From Candida dubliniensis CD36 (taxonomy: Eukaryota; Ascomycota; Pichiomycetes; Serinales; Debaryomycetaceae): DNA of 64,000 nucleotides. Location: assembly GCF_000026945.1 (NCBI RefSeq), contig NC_012867.1, forward strand, positions 1,178,001 to 1,242,000, given 5' to 3'. Both the position numbers and the translations under genes were made by a program. Shown here one piece after another: positions 40,668-50,615 of this stretch. The notes beneath the pieces are model-generated. The model saw only the letters and a program-made list of their open reading frames with translations, did no database searches and was not told the origin of the DNA. Every line of letters starts with the position of its first letter. Positions within the stretch are counted from its first letter, which is position 1.

Positions 40668-40820
40668 GTATTTTTAGCTGACTCAGTTATGTATTTTTCC
40701 AATAATAAATTGTATTATCTAGCTCATATTGAACAAGAATATAAAGACTATACAAATGAATTTAATGTGTGATATTTTATGAATTTGAAAAAGCATAACA
40801 ATTTCAAGTACAACCGAGTT

Positions 40821-40894
40821 GGTTCCGTGGTCTAGTTGGTTATGGCATATGCTTAACACGCATAACGTCCCCAGTTCGATCCTGGGCGGAATCA
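40821..40894 (+). tRNA. tRNA-Val (AAC)
   Basis: The sequence GGTTCCGTGGTCTAGTTGGT opens the gene, the anticodon loop is TTAACAC with anticodon AAC, the T arm is CCCAG/TTCGATC/CTGGG, and the acceptor closes as CGGAATC plus discriminator A. It differs by only a few bases from yeast tRNA-Val(AAC) as I remember it. There is no intron. TTTTTT directly follows the 3' end as terminator. Confidence 0.95.
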
Positions 40895-41347
40895 TCTTTT
40901 TTGCTTCTCCTTTTTAGGAGAGAGAAATAGAAACAAGTTTGTTTCGCGTTTGACCAAATGGAGATATATCAATCTCTGTTTGCTTGGTTGGCGGAGATAC
41001 AAAAAAAAGTCTGAACAACGTGTTTTGCTCTGTAGTAGTGTTAAGAAGGCTGGACAGATTCCGTATACTTTTTTTTTATATACTGACCAATCTTCACAGG
41101 TTATCCAAACAACTATATATAACTCCATCGTATTTAACACCGGATTTGCATTCCATTCTCCATATTGTAGGTTTTAACTACCCGATATCCGCGCCAGCAA
41201 TGAAGGGCGGAGATAAACGAATTAATAGAAAAATCACAAGAACAAACAACAGAAAAACAATTCCTTTTTAAACCCACAGTTCCATTTCTCATTTCATTTA
41301 CTTTTTTGCTCCCTTGGCTAACTCTCAACCAACGTATCAAGCAAACC
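40895..41347. promoter_or_regulatory. Spacer before the DUF2470 gene
   Basis: The 453-base spacer contains the tRNA-Val terminator at its left end and a 23-codon upstream ORF (41200-41271) before the next gene. Nothing else is recognisable. Confidence 0.4.
41200..41271 (+). promoter_or_regulatory. Possible 23-codon upstream ORF
   Basis: A short frame starting MKGGDKRIN and ending TIPF-stop precedes the DUF2470 gene by 76 bases. It is basic and has no family resemblance. It could be in the mRNA leader and reduce translation, but this is not shown. Confidence 0.25.
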
Positions 41348-42028
41348 ATGTCTTCCCCCAGCGAGAGAATCATTGGTCATATGAACAAAGACCACCAATT
41401 GGCTTTGTCAGACTATGTTGTTGTTTATGGTGATGTCAATCCAGCAAACTTGATTGAAGAATCAGTCAAATTAGTTTCTGTTGATGAAAAACAGATAGTT
41501 ATTGACTATGATATAATCAAGCCACCCATCACTAAAACCTTGTCTCTTTACTGGCATGATGCAAAGGAAGATGAGAATTTAGAGGTAAAAACATACGGAG
41601 ACATTAAGGGGAAATTGATAGCCATGGCCAAGTATTGTGCCAACGAACAAGGGTATGCGGTTAAAAAATTGACAAAAGTTTATGGGCCAGATTTCTTGGG
41701 TGCTCCAATGTACTTGGTTTGGCTTGTCTTGTTTATTAATGCTTATGATCCGACTATTTTGAGAAAGTTATTTGCCAACGACGCCTTATTCAACAAATTA
41801 ATTGGATATTTACCAGGGTGGACATTCGCTTTTTACCGTGAATTGGAAAAAAACGCACACAGACACATAATTGGGCTCCTGATTGCACATTTAGGGGAAA
41901 TCTTGTTCTTTACGAAAGGCTACCTTGCTAAATACAGAGCCCCCGAAAATCAAAGATGGGTTTGGTATATCATGAATTTTTTTGAAGGCTTCCCAGTGAT
42001 GCTTAGACTTAGAAGAGTAACTAAATAG
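41348..42028 (+). CDS. DUF2470 protein with membrane-associated C-terminus
   Basis: Starting at ATG 41348 the product is 226 residues. The N-terminal half (SERIIGHMNKDHQLALSDYV) matches the DUF2470 fold, known from the C-terminal part of heme-utilisation and pyridoxamine-oxidase-like proteins, where a conserved HMNxDH motif occurs. The second half has one or two hydrophobic stretches (APMYLVWLVLFINAYDP near 117-133 and IIGLLIAHLGEILFF near 179-193) and a YLAKYRAPENQR region, similar to DUF4499-type fungal membrane proteins. Function is unknown. There is no catalytic motif, but HMNxDH suggests possible heme or flavin binding. Confidence 0.7.
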   Translation: MSSPSERIIGHMNKDHQLALSDYVVVYGDVNPANLIEESVKLVSVDEKQIVIDYDIIKPPITKTLSLYWHDAKEDENLEVKTYGDIKGKLIAMAKYCANEQGYAVKKLTKVYGPDFLGAPMYLVWLVLFINAYDPTILRKLFANDALFNKLIGYLPGWTFAFYRELEKNAHRHIIGLLIAHLGEILFFTKGYLAKYRAPENQRWVWYIMNFFEGFPVMLRLRRVTK

Positions 42029-42218
42029 ACCTTCTTCTCTTAGAGTTGACATTTTTTTTTATTTTTTTATTAGGAAATTTATATGTTAGTAGAGTGATAT
42101 TATGACGTTTATATTGGACTTTCTTCTCTAGGTATTGAATTATAATTTTATTAAGTTTTAGCCACTGTACTAAATCGAATATCATAGAAAAAATGGGGAC
42201 CGAAACCCTCGTTCAAGT

Positions 42219-42300
42219 GGCAACTTGTCCGAGTGGTTAAGGAGAAAGATTAGAAATCTTTTGGGCTTTGCCCGCGCAGGTTCGAGTCCTGCAGTTGTCG
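42219..42300 (+). tRNA. tRNA-Ser (AGA)
   Basis: The gene is 82 bases and has a long variable arm (TGGGCTTTGCCCG), as expected for serine tRNAs. The anticodon loop ATTAGAAAT has anticodon AGA, the T arm is GCAGG/TTCGAGT/CCTGC and the discriminator is G. There is no intron. A T7 terminator follows. An identical copy lies at 51426 on the other strand. Confidence 0.95.
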
Positions 42301-42753
42301 TTATTTTTTTGAGTTTGTAAAAACTCAATAATCAAGATGACCTCTGTATATCTTTTAAAATATACCCAGTTAATCTGAAAGATCAAGTTGGACTATACTT
42401 TCGTTGTTGTTATATCTAATTAAAAGTGTATTGTGGCGTTCAACACGACCTAGTATGTTGGTCTTTTTTTTTTTTTTTTTCTTGCGCATAGCTACGACTT
42501 CGTTTTCACAGAGTTTTGTGCTCCACTCCTCAGTTCGTAGGTCTGATTTTGCTTTATTGTTTTCTTATACACATAAACTAACTGTCAATGCTTCAATACT
42601 CCTATCACAAACAATCATAACTTACAGACACTGGTCTTGAACAAGTCAATACATCTACTTTTGCTTTATCTTCCTTTATAAGGTGTGTTTTTTTTTTTGT
42701 TTTGTTTTGTGTGCTCAAAGCTTTGATCAATACCATACATTCGTTTTACATCT
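42301..42753. promoter_or_regulatory. Spacer between tRNA-Ser and the HTH gene
   Basis: The 453-base spacer has T-runs near 42464-42480 and 42691-42699. I see no other element. It should hold the promoter of the HTH gene at 42754. Confidence 0.4.
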
Positions 42754-43383
42754 ATGAATATGAATATTGAGTCTCACCGGGACGAGTCGGTCTCAACTAA
42801 CCCGAACAGTTTACACATGCAGTTTTTCCAAGACGGTCAAGGGCAAATTTCTCCAGTGCACCTTGATCCAACATCTATGATTGTGAATAGAGTTACAATA
42901 AACACATTGGAAGAGCAACTGACAAATCCAAAGGTTTTCGACGACAACCACGATATCGATGAAAATGACAAGTACTCAGAGGATAAGCTCGACCCTATAG
43001 CGTTTGCCATCAGAAATAGAAAGTTTAAAGCAGAATTGACACCAGATGAAAGAGGATATATTATTGGCAGATCAGTAAGCACAAGTGTTCAGGAACTAGC
43101 AAAAGAACTAAAACTATCCCGCAGTACTATACAGCATACTCTCAAGATGTGTCGACAAAGAAAGCATAACAAAACCCTTAATCAAAATAGAGGGAGGAAA
43201 CTAGCCATCTCTCCAGAAGAAATGGAAAAAGTACTTAAGTTAATAGACCAGAGACCCGGAATAAGTAAGCAAGAAATAATATCGTCTTTGGATTTAAAAG
43301 TGAGTTCCCGAACTCTTTCTAGAGCTTTACAAAGACATGGAACAACAAAAAGGCTAATGCTGCGAAGCCATGGCAAGCAATAA
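42754..43383 (+). CDS. Small DNA-binding protein, Tc1-transposase-like paired HTH
   Basis: This 209-residue protein has an unstructured N-terminal half and then two helix-turn-helix units. The first (about 95-133, LTPDERGYIIGR...ELAKELKLSRSTIQHTLK) has the form of the PAI half of Tc1/mariner-type transposases. The second (about 150-197) is separated by NRGRKLA, which resembles the GRPR-type AT-hook linker of these proteins. The DDE catalytic domain that should follow is absent: the stop comes at 209 and the next gene starts 127 bases later on the other strand. This suggests a domesticated DNA-binding remnant, possibly a transcription factor. It is intact with normal codon use. The family call is by motif only. 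Confidence 0.6.
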   Translation: MNMNIESHRDESVSTNPNSLHMQFFQDGQGQISPVHLDPTSMIVNRVTINTLEEQLTNPKVFDDNHDIDENDKYSEDKLDPIAFAIRNRKFKAELTPDERGYIIGRSVSTSVQELAKELKLSRSTIQHTLKMCRQRKHNKTLNQNRGRKLAISPEEMEKVLKLIDQRPGISKQEIISSLDLKVSSRTLSRALQRHGTTKRLMLRSHGKQ

Positions 43384-43509
43384 ATGACTTTATTTTAATT
43401 CCAAATTGCAGTCGATGAGAAAAGTTTGCAAAATAAATGTCTGAAATATATTATCGACTTATCAAACACTATATGTCAGCATTAATATATACATACCACG
43501 GTAATACAT

Positions 43510-44355
43510 TTATTTGGATTTTTTTGCATTGCGTTCATTTTCTACTTCTTCTTCTTCTTCTTCTCCTTCCAAAGGTCTCTTTTTGGAAAGCTCTTGTTCC
43601 TCTACATCATCGTCACTCAAGTCCAATTCTTCACCTTCAGTTGTGTCCTCTTCATCATTTGCATCATCGTCTTCATCCGGTGACAATGCTATAATATAAT
43701 ACTTTAACGCGTTCAAATATAAGTCCTCGGATAACAAAGTGGCCAAATCTTCTCCGTTTCTAAACTCTTTACCTGGCTTTTCTCCAGTCCAATTGAACCA
43801 CGAGAAGAACGATTTCATCCCTAATCTATAGTTTTTCTTGTCCTTTGCTGACATATCCTTTTTGTCTTTGCCTTTATACTTTTCTTTAATTGCAGACGGA
43901 TTAATTTTGCTCAACTCATTGGGCCATTGCACTTCAACTGGTTCTGACACTATACGTTCATCTCCATCCTCTTGTATTAAAATTTTGAATTTTTTCGTTA
44001 TTTCCTGTTCAGGGATATAAGGATTCTTACCAAAAGTTATAGTTATGTTGAAATCCTTAAAATGATCTGCCTCCTCATAAACAACTGGATAATAAACATA
44101 GATATCGTCAATGTACTCTAAATACTTTAAATCATCAGGACTGATGTAATCAGCGAAATCATCATTTTCAGCTAAAACAATGTACCAGAATTTTGGAATT
44201 TCTTTCAAAATAGAACGTCTTTTGGCATACATTGGTTGTGTCTTTTTAATTCTATAGATTTCGGCATCCCTCTCCACTTGGCTCATCTCTTTCTCCCAAT
44301 CACCAAGTTTATCCAAGCTCAATTGAAGGCGTTTTCCTTCGTCTTTCTCTGCCAT
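43510..44355 (-). CDS. VPS75: NAP/SET-family histone chaperone, Vps75-like
   Basis: The 281-residue protein has the NAP1/SET fold: an N-terminal dimerisation helix (about 10-50, WEKEMSQVERDAEIYRIKK), the earmuff domain with IPKFWYIVLAENDDFADYI near 68-86, GKNPYIPEQEITKKF near 128-142, and KSFFSWFNW near 186-194. An acidic tail of Asp and Glu follows and then a basic nuclear signal (KKRPLEGEE...NAKKSK). Vps75 binds H3-H4 and stimulates the Rtt109 acetyltransferase on H3K56/K9. The short, SET-like form rather than the longer Nap1 favours Vps75. Length matches (264 in Saccharomyces). Confidence 0.78.
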   Translation of the reverse strand: MAEKDEGKRLQLSLDKLGDWEKEMSQVERDAEIYRIKKTQPMYAKRRSILKEIPKFWYIVLAENDDFADYISPDDLKYLEYIDDIYVYYPVVYEEADHFKDFNITITFGKNPYIPEQEITKKFKILIQEDGDERIVSEPVEVQWPNELSKINPSAIKEKYKGKDKKDMSAKDKKNYRLGMKSFFSWFNWTGEKPGKEFRNGEDLATLLSEDLYLNALKYYIIALSPDEDDDANDEEDTTEGEELDLSDDDVEEQELSKKRPLEGEEEEEEVENERNAKKSK

Positions 44356-44667
44356 TATGTATGTGTTTCTGTAAAACTTGATAGGAAAAATACGATTTTA
44401 AGAAGTTAAATCGAAAATTGACTTTTTAGAACAAGTATTTTACTCTTGGTGTCGTATTTTCTTCGTTCAGCTTTCGTTGTCGCTTAGCAGAAGTAACGTT
44501 TGGAGAATTCACTTTTTTTTTTTTTTTATGTGCTTTCTCCATTGTTTTTTTTTTTATCGTCTTTGGTTGTGTCCAAGATCCTGAAATTGTCCACAACCAT
44601 TACTGAGGTAAATCCTGTCCACACAAACCAAACATAACAAAACCCCATTTCAACTCTTTATATTATC
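44356..44667. promoter_or_regulatory. Divergent VPS75/TBC-gene promoter
   Basis: The 312-base spacer between divergent genes has T-runs at 44513-44527 and 44546-44555. No other feature is visible. Confidence 0.4.
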
Positions 44668-46179
44668 ATGCTAAAAGAAAATGAGATTATATCTCGAGCG
44701 CTTGTTACTATTGACAATTTCAAGGGAAGTTTAAAGGCATTTAAATCATCGATTACTGCTGGGGAGTACACTCAACTCCACATGCCCAACTGTTTTTCAC
44801 GAACATTGGTATGGAAAGTATGTTTAATTACTGACAGTCTCAAGATCAGTACCTGGGAATCCAAACTTAACGATTCCAGAGTTGTTTTTGGGCAGCTAAT
44901 CAGCAGGGATGATATGAAATTGCCATGGAACAAGCTTGATCCGGATAGTATGTTTTACCATTCTGGGGATTTGTCCGGAAAATCGAGTATAACTAGGAAA
45001 CTGTCACTACAGAATCCAAAAGGGTTACATAAGGTGTCACTTCTTAGAGTAAATACTACAGAGGATCCATTGACATCATCAGCTCGATCGCTGAGCTATG
45101 TCAACACTGGCGATGATCTTGAATTGCTTCAAACCATCATACTAGATATCGATCGTTTATTTCCCGGTGAAGGTTTTTTCAACGAATCCAATCAATATTC
45201 CATTCATTGCAAAAAACAGTTGATTGAGATACTATACTTATGGTCTAAATGTAACCCGCAAGTGGGGTACAAACAGGGTTTACACGAAATATTGGGTTTG
45301 ATATACATGAACTTGTCACAAGAATCTGTGGATATTTCTCAGACAAACACGTTTTCTAGCGACGATATGAAAATACTTAGTCTCTATGATATTCACTACT
45401 TATGTCATGACGTTTTTACAATATTCAACAAATTTATGTTACAGAGTGGCAATATAACACATTTTTACGCAAGTGAAGATGCATTATGGAAGTCAATTGA
45501 AAAATTCAACGCGTGCTTGATGAAAATTGACCAATTTATTCATTACACATTAAGCACAAAGCTAAACTTAGAGGCCCAATTATGGATAATCAGATATCTA
45601 AGATTATTGTTGCTTCGAGAATTAGGAAGTGATTTGGAAACCACAATGTTGTTGTGGGACAAATTGGTATCACTACAATTACCTATAAATCTGGGAAATA
45701 GTATTTCCGCAATTCCCGACATATTGAATTTCATGATAATTCAGTTGCTTATACAAGTCAAGACAGACATATTATCGAGCGATTTCAGTGAATGCTTGTC
45801 AATATTGTTGCATTATCCATTTAAACCTGCATCTCATACAGAAAAACACGAGTTTGTGAAAAGACTATTCAAGGATGCAGTGAAACTTTACGAGAAACGA
45901 AACGATGATTTGAAACTATATGAATATGGTATACGGTTGAATAACAGATATAACCCGAATTTGAGAATTCTTATGAATTATTCAAACGGTGAAAGAAGCA
46001 GTAGCGAGTCAGTGAACTCCAGTCGTGCTGCCAGTCCAGCACCTAGCACCAATCCTCCACCTACTAGTGCACCGCCATTACTTTCTAGCTCACGTAATGA
46101 CAATATGAAATTTGAAAAGATGAGATTGGAAATGAGACTAAAGAAAAAAGCCCAGCTGATGATTAACCACCCTAAGTAG
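44668..46179 (+). CDS. TBC-domain Rab GTPase-activating protein, Gyp6/TBC1D5-like
   Basis: The 503-residue protein has a TBC domain with the two catalytic finger motifs: ILDIDRLFPGEG near 158-169 (Arg finger in IxxDxxR) and VGYKQGLHEIL near 199-209 (Gln finger as YxQG). The Y-K-Q-G-L/M-H-E form is that of the TBC1D5 and yeast Gyp6 group rather than the more common YCQGM. Further TBC motifs follow to about residue 400, and a Ser/Pro-rich tail (ASPAPSTNPPP) closes it. Such proteins speed GTP hydrolysis on Rabs of the Ypt6/Rab7 type. Codons 141 and others are CTG and should be Ser. I lean to Gyp6 but leave the symbol empty. Confidence 0.75.
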   Translation: MLKENEIISRALVTIDNFKGSLKAFKSSITAGEYTQLHMPNCFSRTLVWKVCLITDSLKISTWESKLNDSRVVFGQLISRDDMKLPWNKLDPDSMFYHSGDLSGKSSITRKLSLQNPKGLHKVSLLRVNTTEDPLTSSARSLSYVNTGDDLELLQTIILDIDRLFPGEGFFNESNQYSIHCKKQLIEILYLWSKCNPQVGYKQGLHEILGLIYMNLSQESVDISQTNTFSSDDMKILSLYDIHYLCHDVFTIFNKFMLQSGNITHFYASEDALWKSIEKFNACLMKIDQFIHYTLSTKLNLEAQLWIIRYLRLLLLRELGSDLETTMLLWDKLVSLQLPINLGNSISAIPDILNFMIIQLLIQVKTDILSSDFSECLSILLHYPFKPASHTEKHEFVKRLFKDAVKLYEKRNDDLKLYEYGIRLNNRYNPNLRILMNYSNGERSSSESVNSSRAASPAPSTNPPPTSAPPLLSSSRNDNMKFEKMRLEMRLKKKAQLMINHPK

Positions 46180-46409
46180 GTATAAACTTTCAAGTTTTGT
46201 AGAACCTTAGAAAATAGAACCTTAGATAAATTGGTATTCTTTATAATATATATTGCGACATTTTTGTGCGACATAGAAAAAGTGAATTTGTTCACTGGAA
46301 AAGAAATTCATGGTAAAATGAAAATCTGAAAACTAACAAAGCAAAAAAAAACCCACCATCAATAATCAGATATATTATTGGAGCTTACCACCATCAATAA
46401 ATCAATACA

Positions 46410-46796
46410 ATGGGTAAAAGAAAGTCATCATCACGTAAACCAGCAAAGAAGATCAAGCAAACACTTGATACCACATTTACATGTTTGTTTTGTAATCATG
46501 AGAAATCAGTCATTTGTACAATAGATAAGAAGAATTTATTAGGTGAATTGCACTGTAAAATATGTGGGCAAAGTTTTCAAACTGCTATACATTCATTATC
46601 CCAACCAGTGGATATATATAGTGACTGGATTGATGCTTGTGAGGATTTAGCAGAAGAAGCAGAAAGAAACGGTAATGATGAAGAAGGTGATGTTTATTCT
46701 GATGGGGATGACAATACTAGTACCAATAATGGTTCTGGAAGACATGACAAAGACCCCATCCTAGATTCTGAAGACGAAGATGATGAAAATTTTTAA
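46410..46796 (+). CDS. ELF1: Transcription elongation factor Elf1
   Basis: The 128-residue protein starts with a basic segment ([16 protein letters not shown]), then a zinc ribbon with Cys25, Cys28, Cys49 and Cys52 (CLFC and CKIC), followed by the conserved [16 protein letters not shown] helix, and ends in an acidic tail. This is the complete Elf1 layout. Elf1 binds RNA polymerase II near Spt4-Spt5 and helps it pass nucleosomes. The acidic tail is longer than in human ELOF1, as is normal in yeasts. Its upstream gene is the TBC gene, on the same strand, 230 bases away. Confidence 0.93.
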   Translation: MGKRKSSSRKPAKKIKQTLDTTFTCLFCNHEKSVICTIDKKNLLGELHCKICGQSFQTAIHSLSQPVDIYSDWIDACEDLAEEAERNGNDEEGDVYSDGDDNTSTNNGSGRHDKDPILDSEDEDDENF

Positions 46797-46982
46797 AGCC
46801 TTTGGTTTACAACAATATGCATAGAAAAAAGAATTATATATATATTGTATTATATTCACAAATCTATTAAAAAAAAAAAAAACAACACTATTGAGAATTA
46901 GAAAAAGCACCAGTAGGAACAGTAATGCCCAAAACACAAACAAAAACAAAAGCTGGGTGAGGAGGAGATACTAGTTCTATTT

Positions 46983-49900
46983 CTACTTGAAGAGATTCTT
47001 CAATACTTCGTCATATGTATCATTCAATGCATGTGTCTTCTCGGTTCCTGGGCTAGTCTCATCTGCATCGGTACCTTTTGAAAGTCCGTCCATTTGTTCA
47101 ACAGATAATTTCTGCAATCTTGATCTGATGCTTTCAATGTCGAGTAGATTTTCTTCCTGACCACTTCCACCCTGCTTCTGATGAGACTGGAAAACTCTCT
47201 CCAAAGAAACTCCCTTCTTCTTCAAATCACTTAAAAAGTCGATCACCTTGTCTAAATCAGACAATTCAACACTCATCAATTTCTTTCGCAATTCCTCTCC
47301 TGTTGCTTCCGGGTATGGAGAATTTGGGCTGTGGAAATCTCGAAGCTTGGCCAATTTCAAAACAGACCCTTCTTCTTTATCTAAATTATTCAAACTTGTG
47401 CGAGAGTTTGATCTTGACATTACCAAAGGTGACTTGCTGGCTAACACATTTGCTGCTGGCTGAGGATCTAAATGATCAGATTGCTCAAATTGCGGGCTTT
47501 CTTCATTTCCCTCTCTCGTACCAATCATGCTAGTCAAATATCCTGCGTTTTTATTGTTCTCATGTACCAAACTTGGATCAATTAACTGCAACCCTTTTTC
47601 AATACTGGAGTCTATGAATATCAATCTAATTAAAGTTTCCTTCCCATCTAGATCTAATCTATTCTTTAACTGCATTCTCAATAGTTCATTAATAGTTTGT
47701 CTCAATTCATGACTAATCGATCTCGCACGTTCAATGAACTTTGTAATTTCTGGCAGTTGTAAATCAAGTTTCTGTTGTGATTTCAATAATAGAATCTCAT
47801 GTAGTTGCTCTGTCATCGATACATTGCAAGGTGAGTCGTCTGACAACAACGGAGTTTTCACATCTGCCTTTTTAGCAGAGTATAACAATCTCTCCATATT
47901 TCTCATAGTGTATAATCCCATTCTTTCTTTAAAGATGTCAGGGAAGTTGTCGGAATCCGCATCCACATTAATTAAACTCTGCGAATTCTTCACAGCATTA
48001 ACTAATGCGCTTCCACAAGTAAAGTCAAGTTTAGAACCCAAAATAGAAAAGTATCCCAAGCTTTTGCAAAATGGTAGTATTTCCGCAATTTGCAAAACTG
48101 ATGATTTACTAAAATTCTCGTTTTCCAAGTGAAGTCGAACCAATTTAGGAAAAAGGGGAAGTTTAGAAATAAAATAATTCACACTGGCAATTTCATTTGC
48201 ATCTGCCTCGTCATTATCACTCTTCCCAAAAGTTCCAAACAATCTTTGGTTGTTGGAAAAATCGACATATTTTAAATTGGGCAATTTCATCAACACTCGT
48301 TCAAAAGATTCTTTAAAAATATCCCCAAGACTCACGTTCGTGGAATTTAGACTCACAAATGATAATGCTGAATTCAGCAATATTTCATCAAAATCCGGAC
48401 GTTTTGAATAATCAACAAGAATCTTTAACATATGAACACTCAGGAAGTCATTATAACCAAAGTCTATACCCCTGGCAAAGTCTTTAAAAAGCCATTCATC
48501 AACAACGATTTTCATATGCCGAGAAGTTAACTGGTTGAACGCCAACCCTAATCTCGAAGTCTTCTTCAGCACAGCTAATGATATCAATTTTTCAAAGATT
48601 TCAATGTCCGTAATACGACAACCAGTTAAAATCAATTCTTCTATACCACCTCTTGCCACCAAAGTGGCCACAAACAATTCCCAATCAACGTCTGAACGAT
48701 TGTCTTTATTGGATACCATTCTTACCAAGTTTTCGTCAAATTTGCTGTCGTTTTTTTTCTTTTTCTTTTTAAGGGTATTCACTGATAATGAGGGACATTG
48801 TGTTATATCCAACCTGTTCAACACTGTATTTCTTGATAAGAACCAGCACAACAAGGACCAGCCTTTCTGATCAATTGGAGTATTCCTCAAACTAAGTTTC
48901 TCCAACTGCTTTTTGGCACTCATCGCCGAGAGCAAGATTTTAAATTGCTCCACTGAAAAATTCACTCCGTCCAAGGAAACACATATCACAGGGGCGATTC
49001 GCAAAAAGTCAGCAAATGATTGAATCTCAATCATAGTGGGCGTTGGATTACGCAACTGCAAAACAGGTATTGGTGCCATTGATCCTTTTGGTATTTGCTT
49101 TAATATTGCAGGTATAGGAAGAATCTCTCGCAAATGACAACAACGAGCATACATTGTATCGAGCGCCATTTTTTTAATAGGTGCTGAATAATTAACAGCT
49201 TGGTGACGGGCCATTGGAGTGTCTATAGTAAAAGATTTGGCATGCTTGTCAACAGAAGGTTCACTGTCCAGTTGCATTGACTCCGATGATTGGTTACTCC
49301 CATCTTCATCATTATTATTGTCTTCGTCTTGAGCATTCGAATCATGTTCATCTTGCTTGGGCGGATCTGCATCTTTTTTTATATAACCCAAAGCACCTGT
49401 ACCTCCAACCACTATCCCACCTCCTAATCCCTTTTGTGATTTTTCAATCTCGAGTCGCTCTTCATCAGTAAGTGGGCGTATGTTAACAGTTCCATTAGGC
49501 AACACTTCAACATTACCTTTTCTTGGGGTTCTGGAGGGAATCTGTTGTGGTGGATCTATTAGAAAAGTTGACGAATGAAATGCTACTCGCTTCAATGGTT
49601 TTAAACCTTGGAAACTTGGATTATTCTCCAACCCATTTTTCACTTGTGACAGTGGTGTGGCTGAACCAGAAACCAGGGATCTCGGCAGACTGAGTTCTCC
49701 ATTCTTCATCGCAACGCTATTTCTTCTTTTGAAAAAGCCAGAAACTCTGCTGGCACTTACTTCATCTTTTGCCTTATTATAATTGGTAGGTTCAGATGCA
49801 TTAACTAAAACAGAGGGCAAGCATTCATCTTTGGCTGAATGGGATGATGAAGCAACAGATGCACGTCGATCACTTTTTCGGTAGAACTTTATATATTCCT

Positions 49901-50615
49901 CCAATCGAGGATCACAAGTATCGTGAGTATATGCTGGAGTGGACATTGTTCTTTGAAGGTTACTACCTGAAACTAACTTAGGTGAAGATGACAATGAAGC
50001 AATGCTGGAGTTTGAACTATCATTTGATTTCTTATCTGGATTTACACTATAGCCAGGCTTAAAAAGTCCATCTTGGTGATTGCTTGGCGGAGTCGGAGAA
50101 TCCTTATGAAATCTGCTTTTCAATTTTGACAAAAACCCACCACTACTACTTACCGAAACGCTACTTCGTCTTCTTGGTTGTTGTTGTTCTACTTCATGTC
50201 GATGATGACGTGGCGAGGTATCAGATGCAATATTTTCTTCCTGAATTGGAGCAATTGATGGTTTCGTTTTATTAGTGTAGTTTTCATTGGAGTTCGAAAT
50301 AGCTGAAGTAAGATGTGAAGTTGGGATTGTTGCTACTTGTGAATTCAAGTTTGGCTCTCGTGGAGTGCTAACCAGAGGTTGCACATCAGCATTTGGATCT
50401 ATCGACGAATCGGTGATAAACCAATCAACATCTGTATCTTGGACACCTTTTGTATATAAACAAGTTTCTTCTGCTAATATATCTCTCATTTTTTCCATAT
50501 CTATCTGTGGTTTAGTCTTTTGATCGATTGATGGAAAGGAATCATTCACTGGTGGTTGCTGTCCTCTGGATGTAGAAAACAGGTTCTTTCCGGAATCTTC
50601 ATTTGTGGGAGTCAT
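46983..50615 (-). CDS. Large LRR protein with PP1-docking motif
   Basis: This 1210-residue protein has a long disordered N-terminal half with many phosphorylatable serines, including PKA-like RRRSSV, RRASV and KRRNSV (about 148-300). KRVAF at 342-346 fits the RVxF docking motif for protein phosphatase 1. From about residue 520 to 900 it has leucine-rich repeats of the ribonuclease-inhibitor type (LEKLSLRNTPI, LNRLDITQCPSL, LKYVDFSNNQ). The C-terminal 300 residues are helical and disordered. The order RVxF then LRR resembles mammalian PPP1R37. I infer a scaffold that directs Glc7/PP1. I do not know a yeast gene name for it. The frame is intact. Confidence 0.7.
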   Translation of the reverse strand: MTPTNEDSGKNLFSTSRGQQPPVNDSFPSIDQKTKPQIDMEKMRDILAEETCLYTKGVQDTDVDWFITDSSIDPNADVQPLVSTPREPNLNSQVATIPTSHLTSAISNSNENYTNKTKPSIAPIQEENIASDTSPRHHRHEVEQQQPRRRSSVSVSSSGGFLSKLKSRFHKDSPTPPSNHQDGLFKPGYSVNPDKKSNDSSNSSIASLSSSPKLVSGSNLQRTMSTPAYTHDTCDPRLEEYIKFYRKSDRRASVASSSHSAKDECLPSVLVNASEPTNYNKAKDEVSASRVSGFFKRRNSVAMKNGELSLPRSLVSGSATPLSQVKNGLENNPSFQGLKPLKRVAFHSSTFLIDPPQQIPSRTPRKGNVEVLPNGTVNIRPLTDEERLEIEKSQKGLGGGIVVGGTGALGYIKKDADPPKQDEHDSNAQDEDNNNDEDGSNQSSESMQLDSEPSVDKHAKSFTIDTPMARHQAVNYSAPIKKMALDTMYARCCHLREILPIPAILKQIPKGSMAPIPVLQLRNPTPTMIEIQSFADFLRIAPVICVSLDGVNFSVEQFKILLSAMSAKKQLEKLSLRNTPIDQKGWSLLCWFLSRNTVLNRLDITQCPSLSVNTLKKKKKKNDSKFDENLVRMVSNKDNRSDVDWELFVATLVARGGIEELILTGCRITDIEIFEKLISLAVLKKTSRLGLAFNQLTSRHMKIVVDEWLFKDFARGIDFGYNDFLSVHMLKILVDYSKRPDFDEILLNSALSFVSLNSTNVSLGDIFKESFERVLMKLPNLKYVDFSNNQRLFGTFGKSDNDEADANEIASVNYFISKLPLFPKLVRLHLENENFSKSSVLQIAEILPFCKSLGYFSILGSKLDFTCGSALVNAVKNSQSLINVDADSDNFPDIFKERMGLYTMRNMERLLYSAKKADVKTPLLSDDSPCNVSMTEQLHEILLLKSQQKLDLQLPEITKFIERARSISHELRQTINELLRMQLKNRLDLDGKETLIRLIFIDSSIEKGLQLIDPSLVHENNKNAGYLTSMIGTREGNEESPQFEQSDHLDPQPAANVLASKSPLVMSRSNSRTSLNNLDKEEGSVLKLAKLRDFHSPNSPYPEATGEELRKKLMSVELSDLDKVIDFLSDLKKKGVSLERVFQSHQKQGGSGQEENLLDIESIRSRLQKLSVEQMDGLSKGTDADETSPGTEKTHALNDTYDEVLKNLFK

